The notes under the pieces were generated by a model that was not told the DNA's origin, did not search any database, and was given only the letters and a program-made list of their open reading frames with translations. Below are positions 51,882-59,503 of a stretch of DNA of 64,000 nt, in pieces. The position numbers and the translations under genes were made by a program. The stretch is from positions 1-64,000 of the forward strand of contig JAQSWS010000014.1 in assembly GCA_029266495.1 (NCBI GenBank), in the 5' to 3' direction. Each line of letters opens with the position of its first letter. Position 1 is the first letter of the stretch. This DNA is from Rariglobus sp. GTDB taxonomy: Bacteria > Verrucomicrobiota > Verrucomicrobiia > Opitutales > Opitutaceae.

Positions 51882-52873
51882 TTGCTGTTGGCGCTGCAAT
51901 AAGAGCCGGGTGTGTGGACGGTGTGCACCACGCGCAACGCGGTCGCTTCGTCTGCTTCCACACGAGGGCGAAGCGAGGGTGTTGCGTTCCACTGAAATTG
52001 AGGGCGTTCCGGGAAGGCGTCCTGGTGACGTTTCAATGCGAGCGGCAGAAGGCGGAGGCGCTGGTCGACGAACGATCGATCCCATGGGCCTTCCTCAAAA
52101 ATCTGCGCGGCGGGCCGGAACTCGAAGTAGATCACGCGACGCAGTTGGTTCTGCAAGGTGCGGGGAGAGCCATGCAAAACCATGTCGTCGTGGATGAGGA
52201 CGTCGCCGGGCTCAAGCGCCACGATCTCATGCGGGCCGTTGATCCAGTCATAGGTGCCGTCGTTCATTTTGCAGACGTCATGGATGGCCGTCTGGCTCTT
52301 CGGAATCACCCGCAACGCGCCGCCATCGCGGCTCGCCTGGTCGAGGTAGATGTCGATGTTGAAAATGCGGTGCCGGCGTTGCTGAAACACCGCGTCCTGG
52401 TGCCAGGGGATGATTTCGCCGTCACCGGCCATCTTGAAAACCATCGATTCGTAAGTGGGCACGAAGTCGGGTCCGGCGAGGCTCTCGGCGATCGCCAGAA
52501 TCTCCGGTGAACCCAGCAGTTCCAGCGACGCGGACTCGCCCTTGTTGTGAAGATAGTTCACGCGAAACGGGACGGTCTTCCCGCCGGGTCGTTTGGCAAA
52601 GGCGTAGTCGGTATCGGCCTGGTTGGGGTTTTTGGCCTGCCCTGCGTTGGCCTGGCCCTCGGCGGCCCTGGCTTGCTCGATCCAGCGGTGGCCGGCCTCC
52701 TGAACCCGGGTCAGCAACGATCCGGTGATGCGATGCTTCACGACTAGAAAACCATTCTCGTCGAACGAGCGGATTTGTTCGGCTGAGAGGTGAAACGAGG
52801 TGGGCGGGGTGGCGCCCGAACCGGTGGCGGCCGAGGGGCGGGTGTGGGAGACGGGAGGGGTGAAGGAACTCAT
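51878..52873 (-). CDS. Phytanoyl-CoA dioxygenase (PhyH) family protein
   Basis: 331 aa. The 2-His-1-carboxylate iron site is 'IIPWHQDAVF' (His, Asp), with the last His probably in 'HDDMVLHGSPRTL'. The 2-oxoglutarate-binding Arg is expected in 'QLRRVIYFEFR'. These enzymes use iron, oxygen and 2-oxoglutarate to hydroxylate small molecules. It is the first of two coupled genes, divergent from an AraC regulator, so it is likely an inducible catabolic enzyme. Confidence 0.88.
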   Translation of the reverse strand: MSSFTPPVSHTRPSAATGSGATPPTSFHLSAEQIRSFDENGFLVVKHRITGSLLTRVQEAGHRWIEQARAAEGQANAGQAKNPNQADTDYAFAKRPGGKTVPFRVNYLHNKGESASLELLGSPEILAIAESLAGPDFVPTYESMVFKMAGDGEIIPWHQDAVFQQRRHRIFNIDIYLDQASRDGGALRVIPKSQTAIHDVCKMNDGTYDWINGPHEIVALEPGDVLIHDDMVLHGSPRTLQNQLRRVIYFEFRPAAQIFEEGPWDRSFVDQRLRLLPLALKRHQDAFPERPQFQWNATPSLRPRVEADEATALRVVHTVHTPGSYCSANSK

Positions 52874-52906
52874 GGGCCTACCCTAACATGACAATCACGT
52901 TGATTC

Positions 52907-52938
52907 TCCCGGTATTCGGGCTAATTATCCCGGGATTC
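52907..52938. promoter_or_regulatory. Direct repeats in the PhyH/AraC divergent promoter
   Basis: TCCCGGTATTC (52907-52917) and TCCCGGGATTC (52928-52938) match in 10 of 11 bases and are spaced 21 bp, two helical turns. This is the arrangement of AraC-family operators. The second copy ends 4 bases before the regulator's ATG, so binding would also repress it. Confidence 0.6.
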
Positions 52939-52942
52939 TAAG

Positions 52943-53851
52943 ATGAAAAATCTGAAGCCGTCAGGGCCCAAGCCGGTGCGCGAGGTCATGGAGGCGGTCA
53001 TCGGTTTTGATGGCGGACTTCACGTGCCGGGGGTGATGGGCAAGCCGCACCTGCATCAGGAGATCGAGCTCAATTACCTGCCGGCGGGTTCGCTCACTTA
53101 TCTGGTCGGAGGCAAGGTCGTGCGGGTGCCGGCGGGGCGGCTGGCGATTTTTTGGGCGGCGACGCCGCACCAAGTGATCGCAGTGGACGGGGTGGCTCAA
53201 TTTTATTGGTTCACGCTTCCGTTTGCCTGGGTGCTGCAATGGAAACTCGCCCCGGGGTTCATGGAGGCGTTGTTGCACGGGCGCTTTGTCCTCGATCCGG
53301 AAACCGTCCCGGACGACGAATTCGCGCTGGCGCGCTGGCACGAGGATATCGATTCAAAAAACCCGGAGCGACTGCGCATTGCCCAGTTGGAAATGGAGGC
53401 GCGCGTGCGCCGGCTGTTCTTGCGCAGCCCGCGGACGGATCTTCGGCGGAGGCGGGGCTCCCCCTTCGCAAGCGGAGCGACGGCAGTGCAGGCCATGGCG
53501 GAGTTCATCGCTCGTCATTACACGCAGCCGTTGACGGTGGCGGAGATCGTTGCGCCCACCGGACTGCATCCGAACTACGGCATGACGCTGTTTCGCGAGA
53601 CCTGTGGCATGAGCATCCTGGATTATCTGATCGAGCATCGGCTGTTTCACGCCCGCCGGCTGCTGGCCACGACGGACATGAAGGTGCTCGAGGTGGCGAT
53701 GGAGAGTGGCTTTGGCTCCCTGAGCCGGTTCAACGAGGCGTTTTCCCGCGCCAACGGATGTCCGCCTCGCGCCTACCGCCGGAGTCTCGCCGGCACGCTC
53801 GACCGGCACGCTCGACCGGCACGCTCGACCGGCACGCTCGACCGGCCCTAG
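52943..53851 (+). CDS. AraC-family transcriptional regulator
   Basis: 302 aa. The N-terminal cupin (about 20-110, 'HLHQEIELNYLPAGSLTYLV') senses a ligand. The C-terminal domain has two helix-turn-helix units ending 'ESGFGSLSRFNEAFSRANG' and 'PPRAYRR'. It likely controls the divergent PhyH/TIM-barrel genes. The last 18 codons run through a 13-bp tandem repeat and look like added tail rather than part of the fold. Confidence 0.9.
   Translation: MKNLKPSGPKPVREVMEAVIGFDGGLHVPGVMGKPHLHQEIELNYLPAGSLTYLVGGKVVRVPAGRLAIFWAATPHQVIAVDGVAQFYWFTLPFAWVLQWKLAPGFMEALLHGRFVLDPETVPDDEFALARWHEDIDSKNPERLRIAQLEMEARVRRLFLRSPRTDLRRRRGSPFASGATAVQAMAEFIARHYTQPLTVAEIVAPTGLHPNYGMTLFRETCGMSILDYLIEHRLFHARRLLATTDMKVLEVAMESGFGSLSRFNEAFSRANGCPPRAYRRSLAGTLDRHARPARSTGTLDRP
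53791..53842 (+). repeat. 13-bp tandem repeat at the 3' end of the AraC gene
   Basis: Four perfect copies of CGGCACGCTCGAC (53791-53842) followed by a partial CGGC. As 13 is not a multiple of three, a gain or loss of one copy changes the reading frame of the C-terminal tail. Confidence 0.9.
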
Positions 53852-53860
53852 GGTGCGCCT

Positions 53861-53880
53861 GATGATTTAATAAGTTCAAC
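53861..53880 (+). promoter_or_regulatory. Promoter-like element, partial third copy
   Basis: The core ATAAGTTCA (within 53867-53880) is shared exactly with the element at 62300-62343 and in 7 of 9 bases with that at 59425-59468. It lies 108 bases before the ATG of the beta-helix protein gene. Confidence 0.4.
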
Positions 53881-53970
53881 GCAGGACGGATTGCGGCTCT
53901 TGGTGCTTCTGTGAAATCTGGAAAGCATCCCCTTCCTTTGAACGAGGCGCGTCGTGTTGACGGCGGCCGC

Positions 53971-53977
53971 AAGGAGG
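53971..53977 (+). promoter_or_regulatory. Strong Shine-Dalgarno site
   Basis: AAGGAGG lies 10 bases before the ATG at 53988. It decides the start of the beta-helix protein and is one of few such sites in the window. Confidence 0.75.
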
Positions 53978-53987
53978 CGATCTCCCC

Positions 53988-55898
53988 ATGCATTCTAAAA
54001 AATCAAAACAAGCAGACGGCATGCGCGCAGGTATCAAGCCGTGGTCGATGGTGTGCGCCTGTTGGGCGATGTTGGTCATCTCGGGGGGAAGCGTCGTGCC
54101 AGAAGCGGCAGCCGCTCCGGAACCGCTTGAAGCGTCGTCAAAAGAGGGGCGCGTTCTTTATCTCGCGCCCGACGGGGATGATGCCGCGGCGGGCGATGCG
54201 TCGTCACCACGGCGTTCCCTCCAGAAGGCGCTGGATGCGGCGATGCCGGGAGACGTGATCCGCCTGTTGCCCGGGGTTCATGCAGGGCCGGTGGTGTTTA
54301 CCCAAGGCGGACGTTTTGGAAGTCCGGTCACGTTGGAAGGCGTGGACGGGGCGATCCTGGACGGGAGCACGTCGTTTGTTCCGGAGTGGAGGCCGATGCC
54401 GGATGTCGGGCGGGATGTTTACGGCACGCCGGTTCCCTTCGAGGTGGGGCATGTGGTCGCCGACGGGCAGATGGTGGTCTTGCTGGACGAAGACCGGATC
54501 GAAGAGCCGAAAGGCGGCGCCCTCCCGCAGTGGCGCGAAATTTTCCGCGATGGCGTGCAAAAACGGTGGGAAGGCGTGGGCGGCGTCGCGATGTATCGGC
54601 GCGAACAGAAGGATTTGCTGGTGCGATTCGGCGACGGTCGTGATCCCCGGAAAATGCAGTTCGCCTGTGCGCCCGCGAGCCCGGCGGGCGTGGCGGTGAC
54701 GATCGATCAGGCTGACCGTTGCGTGGTGCGCAACCTCGAGCTGCGCAACGCCCGTGTCGGCATTGTCATTCGGAACAGCCTCGGTTCGGTCGTGGAGCGC
54801 TGCCGTGTCGGACGCACTCGCGACGGCATCGTTCTTTCGCGCGGCGCCGACCGCTGCACCCTTCGTTTCAACACCATCACTCAGCACCCGCTTGGCGTGA
54901 ACCATGGCGTCAATCGCGCCATGTCCGCCGGCCAGTTCAGCGACCCGAAATGGAAAGTCGCCTGGGATCTGTGGATCGCGAACAAGCGGCATGGATTTTA
55001 CGACAGTCGCGCCATCCTGATCGACCGCACGCCCGGCGGGCATCGCGTCCACGACAACCACATCCATGATCATTGGGACGGCATCTCCACGCGACATTGG
55101 GAGCAGTGGAAATCCACCGCGGCGGAGCGTCTCGGCTGGTCCGTCTACAATCCCGACCTGGAGATTCATCACAATCGGATCGAGCGCATGAACGATGACG
55201 CGCTCGAACCGAATGACGGCGGCGTCAACCAGCGCTGGCACCACAACATCGTCGTGAATGCCCGCTGCGCCCTGCGTCTCAAGGCGATCGACAAAGGGCC
55301 TGCGTATTTCTACGCGAATCAATTCAAGGATAACGGCGAGGACATCCGTTGTTATGGCGAGCAGGAGCTCAACCCGGCCGAGATCTACGTTTACCACAAT
55401 AGCGGGACCGCTCGCCGCGCCCTCAACAGCAACAAGGTCTTCGGCATCGGCACGCCGAACTATTATTTCGTCAACAACCTGTTTTGGACGGAAGCATGGT
55501 GGGGAAGTCTTCAATCGGACGCGCCCAACTGGAAGGGCGATCACAACGTGTATGTGCGCCGTGGCGAAGGGGCCGATTGGGAAACGCAGAAAGCAAAGGC
55601 GCAAGCCGCGGGCATCGACATTCACAGTCGCTGGGTGGCGGATGCCGGCAGCTCGCCGTATGCCGACGCGGAGCACGGTGATTTTCGACTGACGCCGGAG
55701 AGTCCGGCTCGCGGCGCGGGCATGGATGCGGCGGCGTTAGAGAAGTTCGTCGGGCGGGCGCTGCCCGGGTTGGAGGAGTTTGCAAGTGCGGCGGGGGTCG
55801 ACGCCGGCGCCCTGCGACAAGGTGCGCTGCCATCCGTGATCCCGCGCGCGCCCGAAGATGTCGAAGTCGAGCCGGCGGGGTCTTGGCCGGCGCCGTAA
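53988..55898 (+). CDS. Secreted right-handed parallel beta-helix protein
   Basis: 636 aa. A signal peptide lies within 1-43 after an unusually long basic leader. 'LYLAPDGDDAAAGDASSPRR' and 'QKALDAAMPGDVIRLLPGVH' are the usual entry of pectate-lyase-like beta-helix proteins. Repeats such as 'CVVRNLELRNARVGIVIRN' and 'LEIHHNRIERMNDDALEPND' form the helix coils. It is probably a polysaccharide lyase or hydrolase outside the cell; catalytic residues cannot be fixed. A hairpin follows the stop. Confidence 0.85.
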   Translation: MHSKKSKQADGMRAGIKPWSMVCACWAMLVISGGSVVPEAAAAPEPLEASSKEGRVLYLAPDGDDAAAGDASSPRRSLQKALDAAMPGDVIRLLPGVHAGPVVFTQGGRFGSPVTLEGVDGAILDGSTSFVPEWRPMPDVGRDVYGTPVPFEVGHVVADGQMVVLLDEDRIEEPKGGALPQWREIFRDGVQKRWEGVGGVAMYRREQKDLLVRFGDGRDPRKMQFACAPASPAGVAVTIDQADRCVVRNLELRNARVGIVIRNSLGSVVERCRVGRTRDGIVLSRGADRCTLRFNTITQHPLGVNHGVNRAMSAGQFSDPKWKVAWDLWIANKRHGFYDSRAILIDRTPGGHRVHDNHIHDHWDGISTRHWEQWKSTAAERLGWSVYNPDLEIHHNRIERMNDDALEPNDGGVNQRWHHNIVVNARCALRLKAIDKGPAYFYANQFKDNGEDIRCYGEQELNPAEIYVYHNSGTARRALNSNKVFGIGTPNYYFVNNLFWTEAWWGSLQSDAPNWKGDHNVYVRRGEGADWETQKAKAQAAGIDIHSRWVADAGSSPYADAEHGDFRLTPESPARGAGMDAAALEKFVGRALPGLEEFASAAGVDAGALRQGALPSVIPRAPEDVEVEPAGSWPAP

Positions 55899-55919
55899 GG
55901 CTGGCGCTTGCGCCAAGCC
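55899..55919. terminator. Hairpin after the beta-helix protein gene
   Basis: GGCT-GGCGC and GCGCC-A-AGCC pair around TT with one bulged base. There is no T-tract, so it may be a weak terminator or an mRNA 3'-end stabiliser between converging genes. Confidence 0.4.
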
Positions 55920-55997
55920 GTCCTGCGGACGAGGCACGTCGCAAGCGATGGCCCTGCGACTTCTAATCGAAGGCGACAGAGGGTGAAAATATTCAGC

Positions 55998-57056
55998 CTA
56001 GAGCTCCGCACCACGACGCACGGATTTGAGGCATTTCTCCCGCGTTACGGGATCCGAGATCGCGCCCGCCCAAGCCGCCGCACCGGTCGGATCCCGATGG
56101 ACCAAGTCTCTCGCAAACCGATCGATCGCCGGATCGAGGGACGCCGACGGGGGGAAACGGCCCAGCCAGGCGCCCGCCTTTTCCGGGTCCATCAGCCCCC
56201 ACCAATCGATCAAGCCCAATGTTGCGTGCCGGCGGGCCGGACTCTCCGGCGGCAACTGCTCCACCCAGCGGGCGGCGTCGGCGATATCTTTGCGGGCGAG
56301 GGTCCCGGCCGTCCGTGAAAAGATGACGCCGTTGTCGTTATCCACGGCATTGGGCGTGCCGGCCAGCTCCGTGGCGTAGGCACGCGTGGCTTGCGGATCC
56401 ACCTCGAGCCATTTGATCGTGCAATGCAGGAGGGTGTTGCGGCGGAGGTCGGCGGGAAGCGCCTCGGCCCAAGCCATCGCGGCGAGAGGATCGATGACGA
56501 CATAGGTATGTGGCAGCGCGTAGACCAGATAGTCCTTGCCGTAGATGTCCGGCAGGGCGGCCACGGCTTGAGCGGTGGCCGCCGGGGCCCGGCGGGCCCA
56601 GCTTTGCATCGCTTCACGGCCTGCCTCAAGGCGGACGGGGTTTTTGGGCAGGCGGGTCACGGCGGTCGTCAACGCGGTGGAGCCGTCCACCGCGCCCCAG
56701 GCGCGAAAGAAAAGGCGATAGGCGTCGACCGTTTTTATGTCATGCGGTGGCAGCTTTTCGATGAAGAGGTCAAAGACTTCGACGAACATCGCTGGGTCCA
56801 TGTCCTGAAGTGCGCGTTGCAGCGTGGTGAGGTCGGACAGGGGATCGGATCGATAAGCGTCCAGCGATGCGGACACGCGTTCGATGGCTCCGACGTGGCG
56901 GACGGCGGCGACCGGAGGGGTTCCGATCGCCACCGTCCGCGAGCCCGGAGGCAAGCCCGCCGCCTTCGGCGAGACTTGGTCTCCGGGTGGGAGTTGCCGC
57001 CAGACGGCCAGCGCCACCGAGATTCCGGCGAGCAGAACGAGGGGGGCTTTTTTCAT
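55998..57056 (-). CDS. Hypothetical exported alpha-helical repeat protein
   Basis: 352 aa with an N-terminal signal or anchor (4-18, 'APLVLLAGISVALAVW'). The body is made of about 35-residue helical units, each with Trp and 'DP..A..W...LP' spacing ('DPLAAMAWAEALP', 'DPEKAGAWLGRFP'). Proteins of this type are frequent and uncharacterised in Verrucomicrobiota. It starts 25 bases after the lectin-domain gene and is likely co-transcribed with it. Confidence 0.7.
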   Translation of the reverse strand: MKKAPLVLLAGISVALAVWRQLPPGDQVSPKAAGLPPGSRTVAIGTPPVAAVRHVGAIERVSASLDAYRSDPLSDLTTLQRALQDMDPAMFVEVFDLFIEKLPPHDIKTVDAYRLFFRAWGAVDGSTALTTAVTRLPKNPVRLEAGREAMQSWARRAPAATAQAVAALPDIYGKDYLVYALPHTYVVIDPLAAMAWAEALPADLRRNTLLHCTIKWLEVDPQATRAYATELAGTPNAVDNDNGVIFSRTAGTLARKDIADAARWVEQLPPESPARRHATLGLIDWWGLMDPEKAGAWLGRFPPSASLDPAIDRFARDLVHRDPTGAAAWAGAISDPVTREKCLKSVRRGAEL

Positions 57057-57081
57057 GTCGGACCGGCCGTCGGGTTTATGC

Positions 57082-59319
57082 TCAGGGGGCGGCGATCAGC
57101 CACTTCATGCTGGCATCGGAGGCGTTGTAGGCTTCCTGAACGATTTGCACGTCGTCGCCGGTGCCGGCGTTGAGCGGGCGGAGCGCCAGGCCGCTGTAGC
57201 GGTTGCGGATGCCGTAATAGCCGGCGCCTTCGGGGATGAGTTCCCACTGCTCGCTTTGCCAGGAACTGTCGTAGGTGTATTGGGTGATGTTGGCGCCCGA
57301 AGCAGTCGAGGAGCCCGCCGGGCGGAGCGACTTGCCGGTGTAAACGTTGCGGATGGAATAGTAGGTGTTCCCCAGGTCGGTGATCGTCCAGTGCTGGCTC
57401 GTCCAGGTGTTGTTGTAGGTGGATTGGACAATGTTCACGTTGTCGCCGGTGCCCGAGTTGTAAGGGCGCAGCGACTTGGAGGTGAGGTTGTTGATGATCC
57501 TGGCCGGTGAGGCGATCGCCGGCGGGGTGGCTCCCACGAAACCGATGGCATCGGCGATGACGAAGCCGGTGGTGCCGGTCGTGCGGACGAGCACGCTGCC
57601 GGTGGTGCCCGCGACGAAATCGTAGGCGCCGAGCGAGACCCACTGGCCGCCATTGACGGTCTGGTCGAGCGAGAGGGTGGTGGTTCCCGAGCTGGAAACG
57701 ATATCCACCGGCACGTTGGTGGCGCGGTTGGTCCCGGACGTCCACATCATGAACACGTCGTAGCTGCCGGTGGTGGGAATCGTCGGCGTGAAGCGCACGC
57801 TCTTGGTGCCCTTGCCGGTGTTGCCGTCGGTGAGGTAGTCAGTGCCGTGGTAGCCGGCGGTGTAGGTGCTGGCGCTCCAACTGCCGGTGAGGGTCACGCC
57901 GGTGGCGTCGGTGTTGTCGATGATGATCTCCGGGCCACCGCCGCCGCCACCGGTGTAGCCGGCGGAATTGTAGCCCTTGGTGGAACCGTAGGTCTGGTTG
58001 TCGAAGTCGTTGCCTTCGCCGTCCCAGGGAACCACCGGGTTGATATACATGGGCGAATTGGTGGTGATGGCGGTGTTCTCCAGTTTGGCGGTTCCGGTGA
58101 GCGTGAAGGTGCCGGGACCGCCGGTGTAGGTGCCCTTACCCTCGGCGAAGGAGAGGATGCAATTGTTCAGGACGGCGGTGTTGCCCGAGGCCTCGGTGAT
58201 GACACCGGCCTGGGTGTTGGTTCTACTGTGAAACGTGCAATTGATGGCGGTGATGGTGTGGCCGGGGCTGGTCGCGGGCAGCGTCATTTGCCGCGCGCCG
58301 TTGTTGACGGAAACGCAGTTGGTCAGCGTGCCTTCAATCCAGATTTTGAACCCGTAGCGCGAGTTGTTCGCGGCGATGCAGTCCTGGAGTGTCTGGTTCG
58401 TGCCCTTGAGGTCGTAGGCGGCGTCCTGGTTGTTGAGGGACTTGCAGCGGACAAGCGTCACGCCATCGTTGCTGTTCTCCATCTTGAAGCCGTCGCCCTG
58501 TTCGTAGTCGTCCACCGTGGTCGTGTCCTCGTCGTTGTTCATCGTGATGCAATCCTCGAGGAGGATGTTCGTGTTCGGCGCGGCGGTGCTGTTCTTGATG
58601 TGGAAATTAAATCCGACGGGATCGCTGCAAACGGCATACCACGAAGGGTCGTCGGCATTGCCCGCGCCGCTGCAGTCGGCCACGCAGTTTTTCACGGTGA
58701 CGCCGTCGCAGGCGCCGGAGAACATGAAGCCGAGTTTGTTGTAACGCTCGGCCCGGCAGTTTTGCACCAGGAGACCGTCACTGTCGCTGAAGGAAAAGCC
58801 CCGGCTGGAGATATCACGGACGGTCACGCCGTCGATCACCAGGCCCGGGTGTGCGCCGCCCGCGGTGGCGAGTCCCATTTCCCGGTGTTCGATGTGGAGG
58901 TTTTTGATCGTCCAGTAACCGACCGTGTCCGCGAGCGTGATGGTCGTGTAGCTTTTGGTCGGCTGGATGCCCACGAATTTGGGAAACCCAAAGCCGCGGT
59001 CCACGCCGATCAGGCTTTTCCGCGCGGTGGAGGTGCCGCCGGAGCTGATGGTCAGGCGGTAGTCGCCATAGTGGGCGGCGGTCGCGGTCTCCTGACCGCC
59101 GAGATACAACGTGTCGCCGGGTTGCATGGTGGTGTTGACGGTCGTCCAGAGGGAGCCGACTGCATAGGCATCGGCCCAGCTGGTGCCGGTCTTTGCGCCG
59201 GCGCCGGCGAAGGTCACATAATAGTCGGTCGCCCGGGCGGGAACGAGCAGCGCCGAAAGAACGATCAAGCACAGCATCCACAGATGCGGACAGAGAGAAC
59301 GGACAGGGGTGGGTTTCAT
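57082..59319 (-). CDS. Secreted beta-helix protein with golvesin-like and ricin-type lectin modules
   Basis: 745 aa. Signal peptide 1-30. A right-handed beta-helix at about 35-445 has 'GTSWADAYAVGSLWTTV' and repeated 'NCxxxxN' coils. A golvesin-C-terminal-like beta domain (about 465-580) has 'GTDYLTDGNTGKGTKSVRF'. Three ricin-B-type repeats (about 585-745) carry 'SKSLRPYNSGTGDNVNIVQ', 'GKSLRPAGSSTASGANITQ' and 'GLALRPLNAGTGDDVQIVQ'. It should bind and probably cleave an extracellular polysaccharide. A conserved promoter-like element lies 106-149 bases upstream. Confidence 0.87.
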   Translation of the reverse strand: MKPTPVRSLCPHLWMLCLIVLSALLVPARATDYYVTFAGAGAKTGTSWADAYAVGSLWTTVNTTMQPGDTLYLGGQETATAAHYGDYRLTISSGGTSTARKSLIGVDRGFGFPKFVGIQPTKSYTTITLADTVGYWTIKNLHIEHREMGLATAGGAHPGLVIDGVTVRDISSRGFSFSDSDGLLVQNCRAERYNKLGFMFSGACDGVTVKNCVADCSGAGNADDPSWYAVCSDPVGFNFHIKNSTAAPNTNILLEDCITMNNDEDTTTVDDYEQGDGFKMENSNDGVTLVRCKSLNNQDAAYDLKGTNQTLQDCIAANNSRYGFKIWIEGTLTNCVSVNNGARQMTLPATSPGHTITAINCTFHSRTNTQAGVITEASGNTAVLNNCILSFAEGKGTYTGGPGTFTLTGTAKLENTAITTNSPMYINPVVPWDGEGNDFDNQTYGSTKGYNSAGYTGGGGGGPEIIIDNTDATGVTLTGSWSASTYTAGYHGTDYLTDGNTGKGTKSVRFTPTIPTTGSYDVFMMWTSGTNRATNVPVDIVSSSGTTTLSLDQTVNGGQWVSLGAYDFVAGTTGSVLVRTTGTTGFVIADAIGFVGATPPAIASPARIINNLTSKSLRPYNSGTGDNVNIVQSTYNNTWTSQHWTITDLGNTYYSIRNVYTGKSLRPAGSSTASGANITQYTYDSSWQSEQWELIPEGAGYYGIRNRYSGLALRPLNAGTGDDVQIVQEAYNASDASMKWLIAAP

Positions 59320-59424
59320 AACGGTTACTGACAGGGTTGGGGTGGGGGTAAAACCGAACCTGCGGCATCCGATCAGACACTCGGGGTTCGGCTGCGAGCT
59401 GAACCTGCGCGCAAGATCGCAAGC

Positions 59425-59468
59425 GTTTCAACGCGGCCGTTGGTGACGTTATTAAGCAGGACGGGCGG
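59425..59468 (-). promoter_or_regulatory. Conserved 44-nt upstream element, copy A
   Basis: On the minus strand it contains CTGCTTAATAACGTCACCA and ends in CGTTGAAAC. It matches copy B (62300-62343) in 33 of 44 positions without gaps. TAATAA could be a -10 box. It lies 106-149 bases before the lectin-protein ATG. Confidence 0.6.
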
Positions 59469-59503
59469 CGTTCCTCACCGATCGCACTTTATTGACACGC
59501 CCA

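Noticed and set aside
53791-53842. Tandem 13-mers considered as a CRISPR-like array
   Set aside because: The units abut with no spacers and are far too short for CRISPR repeats.
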